Notes: a model not told the origin generated them from the sequence alone. DNA of 64,000 bases from Rhytidiadelphus loreus (GCA_947034895.1 OX344763.1:40671025-40735024), one strand, 5' to 3'. Shown: positions 35,601-47,690, numbered from the stretch's first letter. Numbers and translations are program-made.

Positions 35601-37540
35601 CAAATTATTAAATTTCCATATAAAATATTCACATGCTCAACAAAAAATTGGTGCAGCATGCGGCATCACTTTTACGATTTCACCGAGTATTCCCACCATC
35701 CCAATATCCACTAGTAGCAATTTTGGCTCGCCCTCTATACATGGTTACATGGATACATAATTACATTGCAATTTGAAGACATTTATTTTTTTGGATCCAC
35801 AAAGTACATGACTTCTTCTATGATTTTAAGATATGATTTAAAAAGTCAATGTGGAAATGTTGGTTGAAATGTAATTTGAATGTAGAAACCATTGTGTAAT
35901 TGATCCATTGAACTTGTAGTCTACATGTGATAATTTAAATGTACTATACATGTGAACCTTGTCGACTAATTAGTTATTCATTTCTATGTTTCCGGGTATG
36001 AATTATTACATGGCACCGTGGAAATTGCAGAAGTGAAAGGTTGTCCCACAAAATTGACAATTGAATATGATGATCACTCATGTACGAGAATTAATAGAAG
36101 GAGAACGTCACATATGATCATTTGAAAGTTTTTTATTTACTTGTAAAATGTACTACTCATTCATGAATTCATGACATTGTAATATGGAAAATTTGAACCA
36201 TATACCCTATATTGATATATTTTTTCATTTCATTGAAAAGGGGGAGAGAGGGGCCAACTTTAAGGCCTTCACCAATTTTTCTAAACTTGAATTCATTAAT
36301 CTATTAATTTTGGTTTCATTAATTATATGTATGACGAAATGTTAAGCTTTCATACCTTGCAGTATTGCACAAAAATATATTATATTATAGAATTATGGAT
36401 AATCTCTTTATTCAAAGTTCTAGCCTATTAGAGCATGTTCTTGAGTGTTGCCAAAATAAATCTATAAATCTTTAGAGTTCATTTCTGCATGCAATTGCTA
36501 GTGAGATTGATAACTATTAATTAGAAAAGAAGTTCTACAGGTTTTTGTGGAACTGAAAGAGAGTGGGCACATTTGAGCAAAAAATAAATATTTCTTCAAA
36601 TAAATTATGGAAAGGTAGTTTTTCTACTTTTACATGGTCAACAATTATGGAATCTCTCTTTCTTTACTCAGAAAATGCAAATGTAAGTGCCCCATAAGGC
36701 CATAACCGTCTTGGGGGGTGCACTTAGTTCTACTATAACAAATCACGTGTGAACAAGTGGTTTCTAATAAACTATAATTTCAACCTAAAATTTTGAACAT
36801 TGTTTAATAATGACTATAGCTTTCTATTGCCAAAATTTCCAACTCAAATAAAATATGAAATGATTTCTAGAAGAGGTTGAAACTTGAAAATGAACTAAAA
36901 TGGCATGTTTTTCAATTGAAATAATTATAGAGGACACATTTAGATGACCATTGAGTCAATATTCAATTCAAAATGAGCTTTCAATAATGAGTTATTTTTA
37001 AGAATTTTTTGTTCATTTTTTAGACAATTTTTTCTTATATAATAGAGGGATGTGAAAGCTATTTTTCAGTTCTACAGTGTATCTTTTTACTTCAAAAATT
37101 TGTAACTAATTATTATTAACAAATAAAAATATCAATAATTCAAAAAATAAACTTTTAAAGTAGGAAAATCTATTCATATTTTTTTAATTTTGTTTTATTT
37201 AAAATTCAAAAAATATATAGGGGGTCCAAAGTTTTGTTCGCACTTGGTTTCTAATGGACACTCTAAATGACCCCCCCGAGATAACCGTAGTTCATGAATT
37301 TCTACAATTATTTCAAGAAAGCGAATTAGAGGATGTACATGATTTATTAAAAAAATTATGCATTTCGAAGCAATGGGATCCTAATTTTTCAAGGGCATAG
37401 CAAAACCCTCATGAATTTGGGAATTCAAAAATTCCATACTTCTTTCTTCTTGTTATTTTCCTTCTACATGTTATATAAGGGTTTAGTGTGTTACAAGTAA
37501 TGTTTTAGATCCTACGGTTCAGTTCCAAATTTTTTTACGT
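35601..37540. other. Non-coding AT-rich region with a dispersed repeat
   Basis: No gene seen. The part at about 36760-37190 is a diverged copy of 54505-54880 (shared TGAACTAAAATGGCATGTT, TTTTTCTTATATAATA and CAATAATTCAAAA blocks). Confidence 0.6.
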
Positions 37541-37639
37541 GCTCACAAGGGGGGCCAAAAAAGGGTACGTTGAATTGCCCCCTTCATTGCCCCTGCTGCA
37601 GGGCAAAGCCTGCAATTTCGAAAAGGGCAAAACTTCCCT

Positions 37640-37885
37640 TGTTTCCCAAAATTCTCCTCGCCGGACGGCCCCTCCGACCTTCCGACGCCTCGTCCGACCT
37701 TCCGACGGTCCTGAAAGCCAAAACCGACGCGCCGTCCGAGCTGTTCGTCCGCATGTCGGTGCGTCCGCACTTTTTCGGTGACCGTGCGATCCATCGTGCG
37801 ACAGTTTCGGGCCGCATGATGGGGGCGTCAGAAAACAGGCCGTCCGATTCGGACGGACCCTAAAGCGCCGTCGGAAGCCATAAAT
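37640..37885 (+). repeat. GC-rich array and TATA-like box upstream of the 38188 gene
   Basis: CCGACCTTCCGACGCCTCG and CCGTCCGATTCGGACGG units end at CCATAAATAGCG (37878-37889), a TATA-like sequence about 300 bases before the ATG. The leader from here to the ATG matches the leader of the truncated gene at 11367. Confidence 0.65.
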
Positions 37886-38187
37886 AGCGTTTCCGACGCC
37901 TCATTTTTCCACAGCCGTTTCCCTCCCGAAGTGGGTTTTCCAGTGCCCGATGTGAATCTGTGGCTCTGCGCGCCCCTTTCAGTTTGGTGTGTGAACGGTT
38001 GTGCTTGGATACTTGATGGTTTTAAGTGATGTGGTTTGAATAATTTCTTGGATGCGAGGAACTGTGAATTAGAAAATCGTTTCACTCCATTGCATTTGAA
38101 TTTTGAAGTGAGAAGCACTTGGTGCACTTGGTGCAATTTTTTGGGAAAATTTGGACATCAATTATCTTCATTGTAATCAAGGTTATC

Positions 38188-39207
38188 ATGTCTCGCACTA
38201 AACCATCAAGTAAGAGTAAGAAAGGGAAATCTCAAGATATGAATTGGGTTGACTGGGAAAACCCTAATTGCATAGCTGAAGATGGATGGGAAGAAGAGCC
38301 AAAGAAAGTTTGGGACTGCACCACATGCAAGAAGTACGTGAAGATGACTCACCTCTCCAAAATGTGGTCACGAGAACGTGTTGAAGGCCAAGTTCGTTGA
38401 TGGGAAGGACAAATGTCCACATGTACGAGCCGACACTTTCTTCACCGTTACGAAGAAGTAACGCGTTCAGCGGGTTTACGTGACTCCAAACCTAATATAA
38501 TGAACTATTCTAACATGGCTATGGTTTGGGCAAAGATTGTACTCCACAAAGATGTGGATTGGCGTACCATTTATGGGAAACATGTGGATAGTCTGAATCG
38601 GAATGATGCAATGATTTATACTAGCTGGACTGCTTCAAGTGATTGCCAGCCAGAGTGGTCCAATCGAGGGCAGTTTGGATTTCCTGCAGTTGTGGTGCCA
38701 CATGGAGAAGATGAATGGTCGAGTGACGGTGATGAGGGTGAAGCTCCAGCACCAGTGACATTGGAAGAGGAGCACGAGCGTAAAAAAGATCGAGAAGACA
38801 TTGAATACGAACAACAAATGCAAGAAGCAATGCGTAGAAGCGTAGAGGACCGTGGTCGACAAGATGGGTATAATGGATTCTATCAACGTGACCGTGGTGC
38901 ATATGACCCACCACATGGGTCCTATGGTTCACACTATGGCCATGACCCCCAACATGGCTCTCAAAACGTTGGAGGTTCTTATTATGACGGTTCAACTCAA
39001 AGAGGATCACTCCACAGTGATTCAATTCCTCCTCCAACTATTGGAGGTCCTTCCTCCGCAAATTATGGACAAGGAGGTGGGCAAAGCGGATATGTTCCCG
39101 ACTACTATGGCGGAGGACCATATCTCGGTGGACCATATCTCGGTGTTTATGGTGGTGGTCCTACAGGCCCAAGTCAGAGAGATGACACGGATTCAGATTC
39201 CGAATGA
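38188..39207 (+). pseudogene. WDCTTC-domain gene with Gly/Tyr-rich tail, one in-frame TGA
   Basis: ATG at 38188 starts MSRTKPSSKSKKGKSQDMNW. The frame runs 340 codons to TGA 39205-39207 with one internal TGA (38398-38400, possibly a former CGA). The N-terminal domain has WDCTTCKKYVKMTHLSKMW, then after the stop TCTSRHFLHRYEEV and NYSNMAMVWAKIVL with VDWRT. Its Cys and His positions line up with the RING-H2 gene and the 11367 fragment, so it may bind zinc. An acidic, Arg-rich helical part follows (EEEHERKKDREDIEYEQQM), then a low-complexity Gly/Tyr/Ser/His tail (YYGGGPYLGGPYLGVYGGG) ending in DDTDSDSE. The tail resembles prion-like or RNA-granule sequences in composition only. I do not recognise the family. 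With a single stop it is among the least damaged ORFs here. Confidence 0.65.
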
Positions 39208-40690
39208 AGCCGAATCAAACACTAATACACTATTGTATTGTTTGTCTTACAATATGGGCTCTAAATTTAGATTTAGTTGTTTTCCATACAATGATGCAAT
39301 ATAGAATGTAGCAAGCATAGTGTAATGGTGTCAATGAGTGGTAGTCAGTCGTCACGTACAATGCAAAACCGCTACAATTGCGATGTATTGAAATATATTA
39401 TTAGAATGATAGATTTCTCATGTTCATGGTATTATTGAATGCCATTGCTATGCAATGGATCAAGCTATGGTGTTTTGGAAGCTAAGTATAGCAATGGCCC
39501 AGCTTTTACCATTTTGTCATTCGAATGTGAAAATGTCAATGCACCATCGTAGATGGCATGTTTAATTGTTTATCTTACATGTCTATGGAAAATATTGAAG
39601 TGCTTCGAACTTATTGTTACCTAATTTTTATTTTAAAAAAAGCATAAGGTAGCATGTTATATTTTGTAGACCCTCCTACATAAAGTAAATTGTCACTTAC
39701 TAGTACACCTATGTCCAACACACCTTGAGCCTTGTGAATTGTGATGGACAAAAATGTTTGGAGTCACGGTTTCAATATTTGGTAATCTTCCTCTTTTTCC
39801 TATGAAAAACATAAAGAAAGAGTGCTTAAATTTAACTAATGTAAATGCATTCCTATTTTTTCTATTTCCAAAATTGCATTCAAAATTTCATAACTAATTC
39901 CATGAAGCTTCATGTACATAATAGGAAAGGACTTGATTTACAAGTCAATTTTCTCAATATATCAATGAAATTTCCTTGAAAAATACTTGAAGTTGTTTCA
40001 ATTCTTTGAAATTTAGTTGCGTCCCTTACATGGTGTAATTTTGTTTTGTGGACCTCCTCCTTCAACGAATTTCGTGATTTTGTCAAGTAAAGGGGGCCAA
40101 AATGAATTTTGGGTGGTCTCATTTTTTGTTGAAATTTTCAGGAATTTTTTCATAAGATAGATAAATTGATGAGTTTTTAGGGAATATATATATTATGTTT
40201 TTGTTGGTGTCCGTGTGCAAATTTTTTTGCACCATAACCTATTAACTTCAAAATGGGTGAGACCGAGCAACCCAAAAAATCCACTAGAAATTTGAATCAA
40301 AAATGAATTTTTTTTTTCTTGTATATTATATTGGATTTTTCTAAATGGGATGCTTTGATTCATTCCAATTGGATTCATGATGCGAAAGTTATGGATTTTC
40401 TTGTTTTGTGGGCTATCATAGGATTATCTTGAAAGAAATTCTTTTCTTCCACTTGGAATGCTAATTCATGATTTTAAGTTACAAACTTTGAATGTTCGTA
40501 TCATGGAAAGTATAATCTAAATGAAAATTTTCATTATATCATTAGCTTGAGTGAAGAATATTGCATGCAAATTGTCCATTTGTTTCAAGCAAAAAAAAAA
40601 AGAATATTGGATGCATTGGTTTAAAAGAAATATTTTTATTAAAATAAATAAAAATCTCCATATAAACTCTTCGAAATTGTTGCAAAAATG
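39208..40690. other. Non-coding spacer between the 38188 gene and K2
   Basis: AT-rich DNA without a supported feature; the first 200 bases probably hold the 3' untranslated region of the 38188 gene. Confidence 0.4.
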
Positions 40691-40744
40691 TGAGGCCGAA
40701 AATGGGCTTCTTAGGAAGTAAAGGATTAAGGGGTGAAAATACCA

Positions 40745-40945
40745 TTTATCGGAGCCGTCCGATCTATCGAACTGCCGCGCCATCCGATCTGTCGCACGGC
40801 AGCCCGTCCGCCTCGCGGGGGCCGTCGGATCAATCGGCCGTCCGATCTGTCGGCCGCGTCGTGGGCGTCGGATTTCCGACGTGGACCATGCGTCGGAAAA
40901 GGACGTCGGAAAGGTATAAGAGAGTCGGACGGGCCCGTCCGATCC
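40745..40945 (+). repeat. GC-rich CCGTCCGATCTGTCG array and TATA-like box upstream of K2
   Basis: CCGTCCGATCTATCG, CCGTCGGATCAATCGG and related units, with GGTATAAGAG at 40913-40922. The K2 ATG follows about 235 bases later. Confidence 0.65.
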
Positions 40946-41154
40946 TCACTTTTGTTTTCCCCCTTGCATATTGCAAGAGTGAAGCGGAGAGCTTGGTGGT
41001 TCATGCCCCCATTGGTTCCTCTTCTTGGGAAAGCAAGAGTGCGATTTTGGAGGGCCCTTATTGCCATTTTTTTCAGTTTTGGTTCGAGTTTCACTTGAAC
41101 TTGAAATTATCATTTCATTTTGCGAATATTCATTCGTACAAGAAGTTCATCACG

Positions 41155-42655
41155 ATGCCACGAACAAAGAAGGCTGCAAAGAGGAAACAAATGGAGCATG
41201 AAGGAGGTTCACACAATGAGGCAAGTAGGGACATTCCCTCTGATGCATGCAAGAGATTTTTGATCAAGTTGATCTTCAATTTCTATGAGTCGGAAACCAC
41301 GATGTCACTACACGACAAATACGTTAGGTACAACGAGGAGTGCTCGCAAAAATTCAAGGCGGACATGTGGCAACTGATGATGAATGCGCTTAGCGTTCCG
41401 GAATGGCACCACGAGACGGAGAAGAAAGGCTTTCCAAAATTCTTGGAGAATAGGGTCCATGATGCATTGTGGAATGCATCAATGGTGCTAGCAAGGTATG
41501 GCTCTCAATATCGGGAAAATGATGAGGATTTTCGTGAAGTCATTCTGAAAGCTGACTTGTTTGTTGCACGATGCAAGTCGTTTGTAAAGAGCCGTAACAG
41601 ACGAGGATCTTTGGGTTGGTGGAATAGCACTGATGGAGTGGCTGAACTGGATCGGGACAGACAATGTTCACCTCATAGCGCTTCTCGACACGGCACAAGT
41701 GATTGCTCAAGACCAAAAAACCATAAAGGGTGGATATGCAACAATTTGTAGGGTTCGAATTGAAGGGTGTCCAGGGATAGCTACATTTTGGGAGTTTGCA
41801 GCAAAGCTATCCAATCAACACCGCACATAGCCTCATCTTGCAAGATTGGAACACCAGAACGAGTCAATGGCAGTGCGGATTCCACATCCTGGAGTTATAC
41901 GGTTTGCTGCAATTCATAGAACAACAAATGAAGGGTATTCGTATTGGTGGAATGGCAGAACACTACGGCACATGATGCACTTGGATAATGATTATCCAGA
42001 CAACATTGCCATTCGGTTGCACTATTCGAGGCCAACAGAGGTAGAGTTGATTGAAGCTTACCGTCTCGGACGATTTAGGAAGAAGCGCACGCAACTCGCA
42101 TGGGCATTATTGCACATCATGAATGCGGTGCACATTTCAGGACATCTTCACAATGACATCTCTCCAGACAACATAATGTTTCACTTTCCTGAAGACGAGT
42201 CACGCGTGTACATTGGAGTCTGCGATTGGGACATGACTACCGTAGCTTTTGAACCAATGAAGTCTTTGTACACGTTCACATGTGCAAGTGACATGGAGGA
42301 GGCTTTGAGAAAGAGGTGGTGGGTGGACCCGAAGATTGCATATGTACACAAAAGAGATGCAGATGGGTCAATCATTCCAAATCTATTACGTGCATCAGAA
42401 GAATATGCGGTTTGTAAACTCGCTCAACGCATCAACAAGGATTGCATATCTGAAGAATACTACAAGTTGCATCGGAAATCAGCTGAACTGACGAAGTTGA
42501 GTCACCACGTTTTGGCCCTTATGTTTCACTCATACATGGAGCGGCCTTGCAGTGAAGGTTCGAATTACCGTGGCAGTTTGTCTCACATCATCAATTTCTT
42601 TTCCGGTCGGTGCAATTGGCCTGTGCCGGATGAGCACTTCCGCCATTCATATTAG
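41155..42655 (+). pseudogene. Atypical protein kinase-like gene K2
   Basis: ATG 41155 opens MPRTKKAAKRKQ and a helical N-terminal domain of about 145 residues. The frame shifts by one between about 41587 and 41620, then carries the kinase-like domain with one in-frame TAG (41828-41830) to TAG 42653-42655. Motifs: glycine loop GGYATICRV, Lys in EFAAK, IPHPGVIRF, catalytic loop HLHNDISPDNIMFHF, and CDWD where DFG is expected. The Asp of HRD and the Asn are kept, but Arg is replaced by Asn, the following Lys by Ser, and the DFG Gly by Asp. Activity is doubtful; it may be a pseudokinase or a divergent small-molecule kinase. It is a paralogue of K1 over its whole length. From 41846 there are 269 uninterrupted codons. 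A very short intron at the frameshift is unlikely. Confidence 0.75.
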
Positions 42656-44220
42656 TAGTTCAACGTACTTTATAGTAGCATAGAACTATAGAGGTATGTA
42701 GTAAATATAGAATGAGGATGTACGCGTGTACACTATATAGTGCCTAATTATGCAATGTAGATGTATGACCATATATGTGGAATATGATAATTATACATTT
42801 TGAAAGTTCGGTGTATTTGAGTAAGTAATGCTTATGATTTTTTGTCACATGAAACTATGAAAGATACATATGACTTGAATGAAAAGGGCACTACTTGTTG
42901 TTGTTGAATGCTGAGGTGGCAATTAGCAAGGGTGTGTGGAGATTGTTTTCATTTTAAGCTTTATAAACCCCATCGTCCAAGCAGCTTCAAACTTCAAAAG
43001 GTCATAGGAATCTCAGATTTTGAAATTTTCCCAAACAAAAATTTCTTGCTTGTCAAATATAAGTATGCCTTTGTATCCATCGTTCGGATTTTCAAAATCT
43101 CAAAGTATGTGGTGGGAAAACTGATTCAAAGATGACTTAGTGCATTGTCAATATTTGGGACATTGTGGCATAATGGCATTGCAAAAATTTTTTGGAGCTG
43201 TTAGGTGTGTTGGATTTCTTTGAAAATTGGTATGCATATGCCCAACTTCAATACCTACAAGAAATTTTTTTAATTTTATGGTGTGTAGTGCAAAAAAATT
43301 GAGCATGAGGCGGTCAAAGGCATCTGAAATTCTGGGGCATAGTGAAAAAAGAAAAGAAAAAAGACTTTGAATGCAAATATCTCTTTATCCGTACGGTGAA
43401 AACTCCCAAAAAGTTTACCACACCCTCTCATACAAGTTCACTTCAAGATCTTACAGTTACATTTTCAAAGAAAACATTTTCACAACATCGTGAATGATCG
43501 CAGCTGGAATGGCAGTTTTCAGTGATTTTGGACCCAGAAAATGGCTCGGTCCTTTAGGGCTTAAGAAAGAAATGGTTAGAATAAAAATGTGTTGAATTCT
43601 ACAGTTGGGAACGATACAGAATTTTTAAGAATTTTAATTTTTTTCGAAGTCAAATTACTTTCATGAGTTCAAATGGGGATTCTTTCAGTACTCCCTAAAG
43701 TACAAGAATGGGTTAATTTTTGGGCTTAAATCCTTGTTAATTAAAAAAATGGCATTTCTATAAAATCCTAAAAAAATAGTACCATCGTGCATTTCGACAC
43801 TATTTAGTATTTAGACCTTGTACCTTTTTCTTTTTCTTTTTGTTAGAATAATTTCCATGACCGTCAATAGGGACCTTAAACAAAACTTATTGGATACCGA
43901 AGTTCAACAATGGGTTCTATTTCTTTTCATAGCTCATTTGAACCCCTAAAGGACAAAGCGTCCCTTCCGTTGACAAATGGATTTCAGGTTGATACCTATG
44001 GGCTGAATTTGTCTCCTGATTTTTTTAAATTTTTTTCTAAGATAGAAAAATGGAAAACCTTTGTGAAAATATAATTTTTTTCTCAATCGGTACCCCTCTA
44101 CAAAAGTTATGCCCATGTAACTCAAAACTTGGGAGACCGGGCAACACAAAGATTTTCCAGAATTAAAATTTTTTATTTCTAAATTTTTTTTCACTCATAC
44201 ATTATACTTTTGTCAGGAAA
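42656..44220. other. Non-coding region downstream of K2
   Basis: AT-rich DNA with no supported gene or array. Confidence 0.4.
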
Positions 44221-44224
44221 AGGG

Positions 44225-44600
44225 CTTGATTAAACCAGGCCGTCGGATCGGATGTGGCCATCCGATCAAACCATCGGAAGAAGATATCCGATCAGCCCGT
44301 CGGATCGGACCTGGCCGTCGGATCAGGCTGTCGGATCGGATGTGGCCATCCGATCAGACCGTTGGAAGAGCATACCCGATCGGACCGTTTGATTAGGCCG
44401 TCAGATCGAACCTGGCCGTCCGATCAGGCCGTCGGATCGGGAGTGGCCGTCCGATTGGCCAGGCCATCAGAAGCCCCGGGCAAGGTAACTTTTAATTTAC
44501 CCTAGGTAAAAAACAGAAAAACTGGACATCCGAGGGGGTCCGGACGCGGACGCTGGACGTCCAGACGGACGTTCGCACGTTGTCGTGTTGAGAGCTTTTG
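44225..44600 (+). repeat. GC-rich CCGTCGGATC array without an adjacent gene
   Basis: About fifteen CCGTCGGATCGGA/GGCCATCCGATCA units, then a palindromic GGACGCTGGACGTCCAGACG segment. No ORF follows it closely, unlike the other arrays, so it may be the far end of the element that carries K2. Confidence 0.6.
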
Positions 44601-45109
44601 CCTCGGGAAATCACGGGGATTCCGGCTGCGACTCGAAATGGTTTAGGAAATGAGAACGTAAAGTCACAAGTAAACTTGAATCTTGACACTCGAACGTCGA
44701 ATCTTCTTCTTCGTCTTGAAACCGTGCCTGTTGGCCTATCCTGATGTGGCTCTAAATGGGTTTAAGGGTAAAGATGTGTGATAAGACCCCACGGCTTCGG
44801 ACGGGTAAAACGGGACGGCTAAACCACGAGTTGGCCGTCCGAAAGATTGGCTCCTAAACTTTCAAACTCCCGGTGACCAGCTTTAAGAAACAAGCTTTCA
44901 CCGTGAGAACAAGCAAGTCTCGACCATGTGGGTCATTAACCCCACTTCGTCACCCACAACACAAAATGAGGCTAGCGTTGGTTTTATCCAAGCCACCCGC
45001 AACAACAATGTTTACAAAGCCACAAACCACACAAACAAACACACAAAGTCTTCAAAACTCCTCCAACCGCAACTCCAATTCTTAAGTTGAACTTTGGTGG
45101 AGTGCCACC

Positions 45110-45640
45110 GTTGCATCACAACTCCAAATGAACCAAGTAATAGCTTTTTGGAAAGCTAAAACAATCATCTACTTCTCCTACAAATTTCATACAATTCTAA
45201 GACTCTGTCCAACCTCTATGGCCATCCAAAGTTTCGGCCTTGAGAAGGGAAAGGCAGCAGACCTTCCTTCGCTTCTACACTCACAACTTTCTCATACAAA
45301 CTCCAAACAGAACGAATGATAACTTCATGAAAAGCTAAAACAATTTCCTACACTCCCTCCAAATTTCATGGCAAAACAAGAACCTGTCCGTCTTTTATGG
45401 TCGGTCGAAGTCTCTGCCTCTTAATTTTAAAGACAACAAACCTCCCTCCACTCAAATTAGCACAACTTTTGCTTCACAACTCCAAATCAAGCAAGTGAGA
45501 TCAATTTGAAAACTACACACCATGATACACAACACCTCCAAATTTCATTTCAAAATACTTCAAATTCACAACACAATCCGTCTCCAAACAATCGGGTCCT
45601 CTTCAAATTCACAACGGGAGAGAAGATGAATAGTTCCCCC
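45110..45640 (+). repeat. Degenerate tandem repeat, about 175 bp, three units
   Basis: CACAACTCCAAAT...AAGCTAAAACAAT...CTCCAAATTTCAT recurs at about 45115, 45290 and 45475 with many substitutions. Confidence 0.5.
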
Positions 45641-45941
45641 ACCTTTTTCTCCACCCTATCTTCACTCTAACCACACAACAAGTGGGGTCAGCCCCTAACT
45701 TGCTCCCAAAGCAAAAACCCAATAATTGAGCCATTATTTGGCCCAAGCAACTATTTCCTTATCTTTATCATTGAAAGAAATTCATTCCAAGTTCACTTAG
45801 AAGGAAAATGAATTGGATATTTCTTTCAAACTACTTCTTACACACAAAACTATTGTATAAATTCACTCCAAGCATGGAATGAAGAACTAAAGATCCAAAT
45901 ACATCTATTAGAGGTAAAAAACTAGAATTCCAATCGAAACT

Positions 45942-46394
45942 TCACTCCATCTGCAGAAATTTGAGAATGCGTTTGACAGTCGCCGCCACATATTCTGCAC
46001 GATCCGCCTTAGTTAAAGGATTGATTGGTCCCTCTAACCATCGTTGGTGACCACGACTTCCTTCGATAGGCTTCACCATGCAAAAGTATTGATCGTTATT
46101 CAAACCTTCAAAGCTCCCTTCAAATGTCACTTCTCGGCTACCAGACTCAACACATCCGACCTGCAACAGAATCACCAACGCTCGAGCATCTTCAAGTAAG
46201 TTTCCATGCCAACGCCGCTCCACACGAGGTTGCTTTGGCAAACGGGAAGGCCCAGCTTCATCTTTAGGACATTCGTGCGATAAAACAAGATTCCGTGGCA
46301 AAAGAGGTTGATCCGGCAGTTGTGACAAAGAAAGTTCAATCTCAGCTTCCGGTTGAAGCTCTTCATCTTGAGACTCAGAAAAACCCTCCAATTC
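45942..46394 (-). CDS. Probable last exon of an unknown CACTA-associated gene
   Basis: An open frame of about 150 codons begins after an AG acceptor (minus strand TTTAG at about 46399-46395) and ends KRILKFLQME-stop at 45942. The first half is acidic and Leu/Pro-rich (SQDEELQPEAEIELSLSQL), the second half compact (RRWHGNLLEDARALVILLQ; VTFEGSFEGLNNDQYFCMVK). There is no ATG at the 5' end, so at least one upstream exon is expected. It lies 250 bases inside the ATATGACT subterminal region of the CACTA-bounded insertion, the usual place for a CACTA-encoded gene, but I do not recognise the product. It is free of stops. Confidence 0.45.
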   Translation of the reverse strand, partial: ELEGFSESQDEELQPEAEIELSLSQLPDQPLLPRNLVLSHECPKDEAGPSRLPKQPRVERRWHGNLLEDARALVILLQVGCVESGSREVTFEGSFEGLNNDQYFCMVKPIEGSRGHQRWLEGPINPLTKADRAEYVAATVKRILKFLQME

Positions 46395-46639
46395 GACATT
46401 CTAAATCTAAAGTAAAAGCAAACTACAACACTTCAATTCAATGCAACTCTCATAGGGACTCTCCTTATATAGATGACTCACATCTTCACTAGAAGGTGTC
46501 ACCTTGAAGCTACACGAATAACACATACTACGTATTTTTATACTATGTATGAATTTACAACATGACAACGTCCTGGTAACCCTGGCACACACAAATATAA
46601 GAAATATGATTGTTAATCATTTAGAATATCACTTGTTTG

Positions 46640-46998
46640 AGTTATATTTCATAATATATATTGGCCCAAATATGACTACCTATAGTCATATAATGCTCAT
46701 AGTTATGTACACCAAAATATGACTATGCTTCCCAAAACATGATTGCAATCAATCATAAAATTACCAATGACATCCATGTGAAATACCATGCCAACTAAGA
46801 ATATGACTCATAAGAGTCATATTCCACATCATTCAAAAATATAACTCAAGAGAGTCATATTCCAACATTAGCTAAAAATATGACTCACCGTAGTCATATT
46901 CCACATCAATAAAAAATATGATTCACTGCAGTCATATTCCACATTAACAAAAAAATATGACTCACCACAGTCATATTCCACGTAGGATTTTTTCATTT
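46640..46998. repeat. CACTA right subterminal repeats (AATATGACT)
   Basis: Alternating AAATATGACT(C/A) and AGTCATATTCCA, about ten copies in both orientations. They continue at 52800-53010 on the far side of the 5.8-kb hAT-type insertion. Similar units occur at the left end (15148-15240). Confidence 0.75.
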
Positions 46999-47159
46999 GT
47001 TCGGACCAGGGTTGTTCGCTGCGACAGCGCGACACCGCAACAGACAGACGTCGCGCGACGTCTAGTAGAGCCCGCGCGACGTCACGAAAAGTCAAATTTA
47101 CCTTTGACTTTACAGGAAATTACCCCCCTCCAGGTGGATGCCACATGGCATCCACTTGG

Positions 47160-47690
47160 CAAACTGGAGGGCGCGTACGGGTAGGAGAGTGCGGGTAGGG
47201 GCGACTGCGGGTGGACGAGGGCGACTGCGGGTGGGCGACTGCAGATTTCTGAGGGAGACCGCGGGTGGGCGACTGCGGGTTTGGCAGGGAGACCGCGGGT
47301 TCAGGAAGTGTTCTTGGGTGGGCGACCGCGGGACCGCCCGATCCGACTTCGGGTTTGAGGAGGGGCGACTGCGGGTCTGAAGACAGCGGGAATGGGCGAC
47401 TGCGCTTTTTTGGAGCGCTGAAATGGGCGACTGCGCATCAAGGGCGACTGCGGATCGTGGGCGACCGCGGGTACCAACTAAACCATCCCGAAACTTGCAC
47501 ACGCGGTCGCCCACAAAGAAGTCTCTTCGACCCGCAGTCGCCCCACTGGAGATTGAGTTTGCATTTTTCAAAAAATTAGTCTCCCTCCTTGACCCGCAGT
47601 CGCCCCTACGCGCAGTCGCCCTGATTCAAATGTGTTTTTTGCTTCGTCGATGACCCGCGGTCGCCCCTGACCTGAGGTCGCCCTAAACCA
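47160..47690 (+). repeat. GGGCGACTGCGGGT array, left side of the hAT-type element
   Basis: About 25 units of GGCGACTGCGGGT or, after about 47500, its inverse ACCCGCAGTCGCC. Ochre-free ORFs through it are repeat artefacts. Confidence 0.85.
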
